Below, piece by piece: positions 29,318 to 33,128 of a stretch of 33,128 nt of DNA. The position numbers were made by a program, and so were the translations under genes. Under the pieces are notes generated by a model. The model saw nothing but the letters and a program-made list of their open reading frames with translations. It did not search any database and was not told the DNA's origin. Position 1 is the first letter of the stretch; each line of letters opens with the position of its first letter. The stretch spans positions 1-33,128 of the forward strand of contig CAZMGT010000046.1 of the NCBI GenBank assembly GCA_964565895.1, in the 5' to 3' direction. This DNA comes from CAZMGT01 sp964565895. GTDB lineage: Bacteria; Armatimonadota; Zipacnadia; UBA1398; CAZMGT01.

Positions 29318-30334
29318 TTAGGCCACCCGTCGGCCGAGCGCGCCGGCCAGCGCGCGGATGTCCTCCATTAGCTTGTCGAAGTTGTCTGGGGTAAGCGACT
29401 GGGCGCCGTCTACCGCGGCGGCGCTGGGCTCCACGTGCACCTCAACCATGATCCCGTCCGCCCCCGCGGCCACCGCAGCCTTGGCCATCGCGGGGACCAT
29501 CCACCAGTGCCCCGTGGCGTGGCTTGGGTCAACGATAATCGGCAGATGGCTCAGCCGGCGAATCGCGGCCACGGCGCTAATGTCCAGCGTATAGCGCGTC
29601 CCCTTTTCGAACGTCCTAATGCCCCGCTCGCACAAAATGATCCGCTCGTTGCCGTTGCACATAATGTACTCCGCGGCCATGAGGAACTCCTCGACGGTGC
29701 TGCTTGGCCCGCGTTTGAGGACCACCGGCTTGCGCGTCTTGCCCACCTCGGTAAGCAGGCTGAAGTTCTGCATATTGCGCGCGCCGATCTGCAGCGCGTC
29801 GGCATAGGTGGAGACGAGCTCCACATGCCGCGTATCGAGGACCTCGGTGACCACAGGCAGGCCCGTGCGCTGGCGCGCTTCGGCAAGCAGCTTCAGCCCC
29901 TCCTCGCGCAGACCCTGGAAGGCGTAGGGCGAAGTGCGCGGCTTAAACGCACCCCCGCGGAGGATATTCGCCCCCGCAGCCTTCACCCGCTCGGCCACGG
30001 CAAACAGCCGCTCCGCCGACTCCACCGCGCACGGCCCGGCGATGATCGCCAGCGTCTCGCTCCCCACGGGCACGCCTGCGACATCGACCACCGTGTTCTC
30101 CTGCATCGCCTGCCTGCTCACCAGCTTATAGGGCCGGTCGATGAGCGCGATGTGTTCCACCCCGGGGAGCGACTCCAGCGCGTGGATCTTCTCGATCGTC
30201 TTGTCTCCGATAACGGCGATCACCGTCTTGTTCACGCCGTAGATCGGGTGCGGCTCAAACCCCAGCTCGCTTACCGTATCGATCACGCGCTGAATGTCGC
30301 TCTCGGGCGCGTTGTCCTGCATAACGATAACCAC
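29318..30334 (-). CDS. aroF: 3-deoxy-7-phosphoheptulonate (DAHP) synthase, regulated type with N-terminal domain
   Basis: The protein has 338 residues. It condenses phosphoenolpyruvate and erythrose-4-phosphate, the first step of aromatic amino acid synthesis. Residues 1-70 (MVIVMQDNAPESDIQRVID onward) form the ferredoxin-like regulatory domain of the Thermotoga-type enzyme, which mediates feedback by aromatic amino acids. The barrel follows with the metal ligand C102 in AGPCAVES, then RGGAFKPRTSPYAF, KRGPSSTVEEF, DPSHATGH and MVEVHVEPS. The start is GTG 30334 after GGAGAAGGTG. It stands apart from other aro genes here. A perfect -10 box lies about 110 bases upstream. The gap to the downstream kinase (119 bases) contains that gene's own promoter. 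Confidence 0.97.
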   Translation of the reverse strand: MVIVMQDNAPESDIQRVIDTVSELGFEPHPIYGVNKTVIAVIGDKTIEKIHALESLPGVEHIALIDRPYKLVSRQAMQENTVVDVAGVPVGSETLAIIAGPCAVESAERLFAVAERVKAAGANILRGGAFKPRTSPYAFQGLREEGLKLLAEARQRTGLPVVTEVLDTRHVELVSTYADALQIGARNMQNFSLLTEVGKTRKPVVLKRGPSSTVEEFLMAAEYIMCNGNERIILCERGIRTFEKGTRYTLDISAVAAIRRLSHLPIIVDPSHATGHWWMVPAMAKAAVAAGADGIMVEVHVEPSAAAVDGAQSLTPDNFDKLMEDIRALAGALGRRVA

Positions 30335-30442
30335 CGTTTTACACCTTCTCCCTTGCTCCTCCGCGCTTCGGCGCGGGCGTCCTATGGTTAGCGGCGCGCT
30401 GCAAAGCGTCGGCCGCTAGCTGTCTTCGCCGCGTGTGAACAG

Positions 30443-30448
30443 ATTATA
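30443..30448 (-). promoter_or_regulatory. Candidate -10 box for aroF
   Basis: The minus strand reads a perfect TATAAT at 30448-30443, about 110 bases before the aroF start. A matching -35 is poor (TTCTAT at 17-base spacing), so an activator or extended contacts may be needed, or the match is chance in an otherwise G+C-rich gap. Confidence 0.4.
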
Positions 30449-30494
30449 AACCCCTCCCGCGCGCTATAGAAGTGCCTGGGCGCCAGCGCACCTG

Positions 30495-30523
30495 TTGTCG
30501 CTGCTCGCGGGGTACCATAAACT
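30495..30523 (+). promoter_or_regulatory. Candidate promoter for the tetraheme cytochrome gene
   Basis: TTGTCG (30495-30500, four of six matches to TTGACA) and TAAACT (30518-30523, four of six to TATAAT) are separated by 17 bases. The leader that would follow holds a GC-rich hairpin (GGCCGG with CCGGCC around a T-rich loop) before the ribosome binding site at 30562. Confidence 0.35.
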
Positions 30524-30561
30524 GAACTGAGGCGGCCGGGCTTTTCGCCGGCCAACGGGCC

Positions 30562-30570
30562 AGGGGAGGG
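30562..30570 (+). promoter_or_regulatory. Ribosome binding site pointing to a CTG start
   Basis: AGGGGAGGG is the only strong ribosome binding site before the cytochrome gene. It lies about 10 bases before an in-frame CTG (30580) but 21 bases before the first in-frame GTG (30592). The frame is closed by TGA at 30571-30573, so no earlier start exists. Confidence 0.55.
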
Positions 30571-30579
30571 TGAACCGCG

Positions 30580-31851
30580 CTGGGCCGCATCGTGTTCGCC
30601 GTTGCCTGCCTTCTTCTGGGGGCGCTGGTGGCCGGCGGCTTTGTCGCCGTTCGGCGCGGGCCCCCTCCGCTGACCATCCTCTACACCAGCGACACCATGG
30701 GCTACCTCGAGCCCTGCGGCTGCGGGGGAAACGATACCGGCGGCCTTGCCCGGCGCGCGTGCGTCATTCGCCGCATCGCCACGCAGCTTGCCCATCCCCC
30801 GCTCATCGTAGACAGCGGCAACATCGCCCCTACGCTCCTCGTGGCCCGCGTGCTTTACCCCGCGATGGGCAAAATGGGCTATCGCGACGTAACCCTCGCC
30901 CGCTCCGACATGTGGGTCGGCGAGGAGCTGGGCGAGCTGCTTTCCCGCGCCCAAATTACCGCCCACCGCCTAAATGTTCTCCGGCCGGAGAGCAACGCCG
31001 CGGTCGTCAGAGAGCATGGCCCGTGGCGCGTGGGCATTTTGGGCGTCGATGAGCCGAGCGCGGACGAGCCCCTGCCAGCGATCGCCTCCGCCCTACGCGC
31101 GGCCCTCCGTCGCTGCCGGCCGCGGCCGGACATCGTCGTCGTCCTCAGCCGCCTGGGCTTGCCGCGCGACCGCGTGCTTGCCCAGCTCGTCCCGGAGATC
31201 GACGTGATCATCGGCGACCGCAGCGCGGAGCGCCTGCGCGAGCCGTTGCGCGTCGGCCGCGCGCTTATCGCGCCGACAACTTCGCGCGGGCAGCATCTCC
31301 TCCGGCTTGACATTACCCCCACGCCGCGCGGCCCGCGCTATGCGTTCACGCGGATTGCGCTCACGCGCGAGGTTCCCGCGGACCCCGAGGTCGCCGCGGC
31401 CGTGCGCCGCTACTTCGACCAGGCCCTTGCCGCGCTCGAGCGCTTGGGCGAGGGCGGAAAACCGCCGCCCTATGTTCGCCCGGGCAAGTGCGGCGAGTGC
31501 CACTTGGAGCAGCTACGCGCGTGGCAACAGACGGGCCACGCCCGCGCGGCGCGCGACCTCGTTTTGCGCGAAAAGCTCGCCCCAGAGTGCCTGCGCTGCC
31601 ACTGCGAGAAGTTCCGCCGCACAGGCGCCCCGCCCTCGCCGAGCGACTTCGCCGACGGCGTGCAGTGCTCCACCTGCCACGGGAGCGGGGTCGCCCACTC
31701 GCGCACGCGCTCGCCGGAGTACATCCTCGGCCGCGTCCCGAAGAGCCGCTGCTTGGGCTGCCACACGCCGGAGCACAGCGCAAAGTTCGACTATCGCGCA
31801 TACCTTGCCCGGATAAAGCACTGGGGCGGAGCCGGCGAGGGGCAGCTTTAA
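30580..31851 (+). CDS. Tetraheme c-type cytochrome with 5'-nucleotidase-like N-terminal domain
   Basis: The protein has 423 residues from CTG 30580, or 419 from GTG 30592. The N-terminus (IVFAVACLLLGALVAGGFVAV) is a signal anchor or Sec leader, so hemes attach outside the membrane. Residues about 30-270 resemble the metallophosphatase/5'-nucleotidase fold found with multiheme cytochromes: LTILYTSDTMGYLEPCGCGG followed by GGLARRA, then ILGVDEP and IDVIIGDRS. Four CxxCH heme motifs follow: CGECH (304), CLRCH (337), CSTCH (363) and CLGCH (391), in a cytochrome c554-like arrangement. Usual calcineurin-type metal residues such as D-x-H are not evident, so the N-domain may be non-catalytic. A periplasmic electron carrier or redox enzyme is likely. 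The gene diverges from aroF and converges on surE. Confidence 0.9.
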   Translation: MGRIVFAVACLLLGALVAGGFVAVRRGPPPLTILYTSDTMGYLEPCGCGGNDTGGLARRACVIRRIATQLAHPPLIVDSGNIAPTLLVARVLYPAMGKMGYRDVTLARSDMWVGEELGELLSRAQITAHRLNVLRPESNAAVVREHGPWRVGILGVDEPSADEPLPAIASALRAALRRCRPRPDIVVVLSRLGLPRDRVLAQLVPEIDVIIGDRSAERLREPLRVGRALIAPTTSRGQHLLRLDITPTPRGPRYAFTRIALTREVPADPEVAAAVRRYFDQALAALERLGEGGKPPPYVRPGKCGECHLEQLRAWQQTGHARAARDLVLREKLAPECLRCHCEKFRRTGAPPSPSDFADGVQCSTCHGSGVAHSRTRSPEYILGRVPKSRCLGCHTPEHSAKFDYRAYLARIKHWGGAGEGQL

Positions 31852-31906
31852 CAACCGCACACGCCGCAGTGCGCGCTGTTGCCCAGAGATGCCCTTTGCC
31901 GGCCGC

Positions 31907-32686
31907 CTAAAAGCGCAGCGCCTCGAGCAGGCCCATTTCCTCAAGCGCGTGTGCCGCGGCGCTTGCCGTAAGGTCCAGACGCACGGGAGTTATCGAGATC
32001 TTCCCGTTGCGCACGCAGTGCACGTCGGTGGTGTGGTCGGGGTCGTCGTCCTCGGGCTCGCCGCCGATGTATAAGATGAATTTGTCGCCCTCGGCCGGCT
32101 TGCGCGTGATATTGAGGTTATACTTGCGCAGCCCAAGCCGCGTTATCGCCGCCCCCTGGAGCCTGTCGCGGGGCACTGTGGGGACGTTTACGTTAAGCAG
32201 CACCCCCTGGGGCAGGCCGCGGTCCATGATAAACCGGCAGAGCGCCGCGCTCACCTCCGCGGCAAGGGCAAACTCCCCCTTGCTCCGCGGCGGAGGGAGC
32301 GCCGACACGGCCATCGCGGGAATGCCCATAATCGTTGCCTCCATCGCCGCGGACACGGTCCCCGAATAGGTCAGATCCTCGCCCAAGTTCCCGCCGGCGT
32401 TGATCCCGCTCACGACAACATCGGGCCGGCCCCGGCATAGCTCGTGCACGCCGACCATCACGCAGTCCGTAGGCGTCCCCGAGCAGCGATAGGCGGGGCA
32501 GCCCGCCACCTCGGCCGGCTCCACAACAAGCGGCTCGCCCAGGCTTACGGCGTGGCCGATCGCGCTGCGCTCCTCCGCGGGGGCAACGACAGTAACTTCG
32601 CCCAGGGGGCGCAGGGCCTCGACGAGGCTGTGCAGCCCCGGCGCGGCGATCCCGTCGTCGTTGGTTACCAGGATCCTCCTGCTCAT
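31907..32686 (-). CDS. surE: 5'/3'-nucleotidase SurE
   Basis: The protein has 259 residues, a normal SurE. It dephosphorylates nucleoside monophosphates using a divalent metal in the cytoplasm and is linked to stationary-phase survival. The metal-site residues are present: D10 and D11 in LVTNDDG, S41 in AEERSAIG, and N96 in VVSGINAGGN. The conserved YSGTVSAAMEA and LNVNVP blocks follow. The ATG has a weak AAGAG upstream. It lies 97 bases downstream of recJ on the same strand and converges with the cytochrome gene with 55 bases between, where I see no strong terminator. Confidence 0.97.
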   Translation of the reverse strand: MSRRILVTNDDGIAAPGLHSLVEALRPLGEVTVVAPAEERSAIGHAVSLGEPLVVEPAEVAGCPAYRCSGTPTDCVMVGVHELCRGRPDVVVSGINAGGNLGEDLTYSGTVSAAMEATIMGIPAMAVSALPPPRSKGEFALAAEVSAALCRFIMDRGLPQGVLLNVNVPTVPRDRLQGAAITRLGLRKYNLNITRKPAEGDKFILYIGGEPEDDDPDHTTDVHCVRNGKISITPVRLDLTASAAAHALEEMGLLEALRF

Positions 32687-32783
32687 CGTTCTCTTAGCTT
32701 TCCGCTGCTCTTGCTGAAAATTCGGGGATAGTTTACCAGCAAGCGCTGCCCTGCGGAACGAAATTGTTCTGCGGGCGGCGAAC

Positions 32784-33128
32784 CTAGTAGCGCGCGCCGC
32801 CCTGCGCCGCCGGCCGAATGTCCTCGATGATCAACTGCGGCAAAACCGCGCCCGCCCAATAGTCCGTGGTCAGCGAGAAGCAAACGTCGGCAAAACGCGC
32901 GCGCTCAAGCTCGTGCGCAAGCTCGCCCAGGTGCCACCCGACAGCCTCAACGACCTTCCCCCCGCCGCCCAAGTCGAGCTTCAAATGCGCCCCGCCGCTT
33001 CCCATGCGGCGCACGCGGACAAGCTCTGCCCCCTCCCAGACAAACCGCGGCCGGGGGTTGCCCACCCCAAACGGGGCGAGGTTTAGCAGCTCGTTTATCA
33101 GCTCTAACGTAATCTCCTCGGGCCCCAG
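32784..33128 (-). CDS. recJ: Single-strand-specific exonuclease RecJ, C-terminal end (cut by window edge)
   Basis: The frame is open to the window end, so only the last 114 residues are present. They include LAPFGVGNPRPRF, the join between the DHHA1 domain and the OB-fold, followed by VRRMGSGGAHLKLDL and VVEAVGWHLGE, all typical of the RecJ C-terminus. RecJ degrades single-stranded DNA 5' to 3' in recombination and mismatch repair. The catalytic DHH residues lie outside the window. SurE follows after 97 bases on the same strand. Confidence 0.9.
   Translation of the reverse strand: MGPEEITLELINELLNLAPFGVGNPRPRFVWEGAELVRVRRMGSGGAHLKLDLGGGGKVVEAVGWHLGELAHELERARFADVCFSLTTDYWAGAVLPQLIIEDIRPAAQGGARY

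Noticed and set aside
32756..32769. GAAC-N6-GTTC inverted repeat between recJ and surE, similar to an SOS box
   Set aside because: Known LexA boxes have GAAC-N4-GTTC or GTTC-N7-GTTC; the six-base spacer does not fit, and arms of four bases are common by chance.

Overview
The window is bacterial chromosomal DNA of high G+C content (hand counts of single 60-base lines give 36/60 at 4201-4260 and 41/60 at 24601-24660; 11521-11700 is lower at 91/180). It is densely coded, with AGGAGG-type ribosome binding sites, frequent GTG starts, three twin-arginine (Tat) leaders of the RRxF type and Sec or lipoprotein-like leaders. Sulfatase, GH127, GH29, GH4 and heparinase-like genes beside Tat-exported oxidoreductases recall carbohydrate-degrading Gram-negative lineages such as Planctomycetota, Lentisphaerota/Verrucomicrobiota, Sumerlaeota, Hydrogenedentota or Armatimonadota. 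I cannot decide among these by reading alone. I found no rRNA, tRNA, CRISPR array, insertion sequence or phage gene.

Region 1 (1-11178) is a polysaccharide-degradation cluster. It holds a 5'-truncated heparinase II/III-like lyase, a convergent GH4 alpha-galactosidase-type enzyme, and a forward run of Tat-exported sulfatase, GH127 beta-L-arabinofuranosidase, Tat-exported GH29 alpha-L-fucosidase, an 849-residue secreted protein of uncertain family that looks like a glycosidase-type barrel with beta domains, and an alpha/beta-hydrolase esterase. Together they suggest breakdown of a sulfated, fucosylated, possibly arabinose-, uronate- and acyl-bearing glycan. No SusC/SusD pair, sugar transporter or dedicated regulator is visible.

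Region 2 (11262-18830) is mixed: a short SAM methyltransferase in lower-G+C DNA; a small basic zinc-ribbon protein with its own promoter and a hairpin terminator; a DJ-1/PfpI protein with a lipoprotein-like leader; a Gfo/Idh/MocA oxidoreductase; a secreted helical-repeat protein; an M14-like protein with an altered metal motif; a Tat-exported aldo/keto reductase fused to two 4Fe-4S motifs, followed by a strong terminator; and a MerR-type regulator.

Region 3 (18926-21189) has an M42 aminopeptidase and a secreted protein with a TolB-N/CsgG-like domain. Region 4 (29198 down to 21186, minus strand) is a seven-gene run: FGGY sugar kinase, small coiled-coil protein, HAD phosphatase, thiD, pyrG, larA (lactate-racemase type) and a dicarboxylate/amino-acid symporter. 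Two junctions are ATGA overlaps (HAD/thiD and pyrG/larA), and a TTGACA promoter lies ahead of the kinase. Region 5 (29318-33128) has aroF (DAHP synthase), a tetraheme cytochrome with a 5'-nucleotidase-like N-terminal domain and a probable CTG start, surE, and the C-terminal end of recJ.

The best candidates for something new are the 849-residue protein, the pyrG-larA coupling, the symporter with an inserted extracellular domain, the small lysine-rich zinc-ribbon protein, and the enzymes with altered catalytic positions (M14-like H to Y, aldo/keto reductase D to H).
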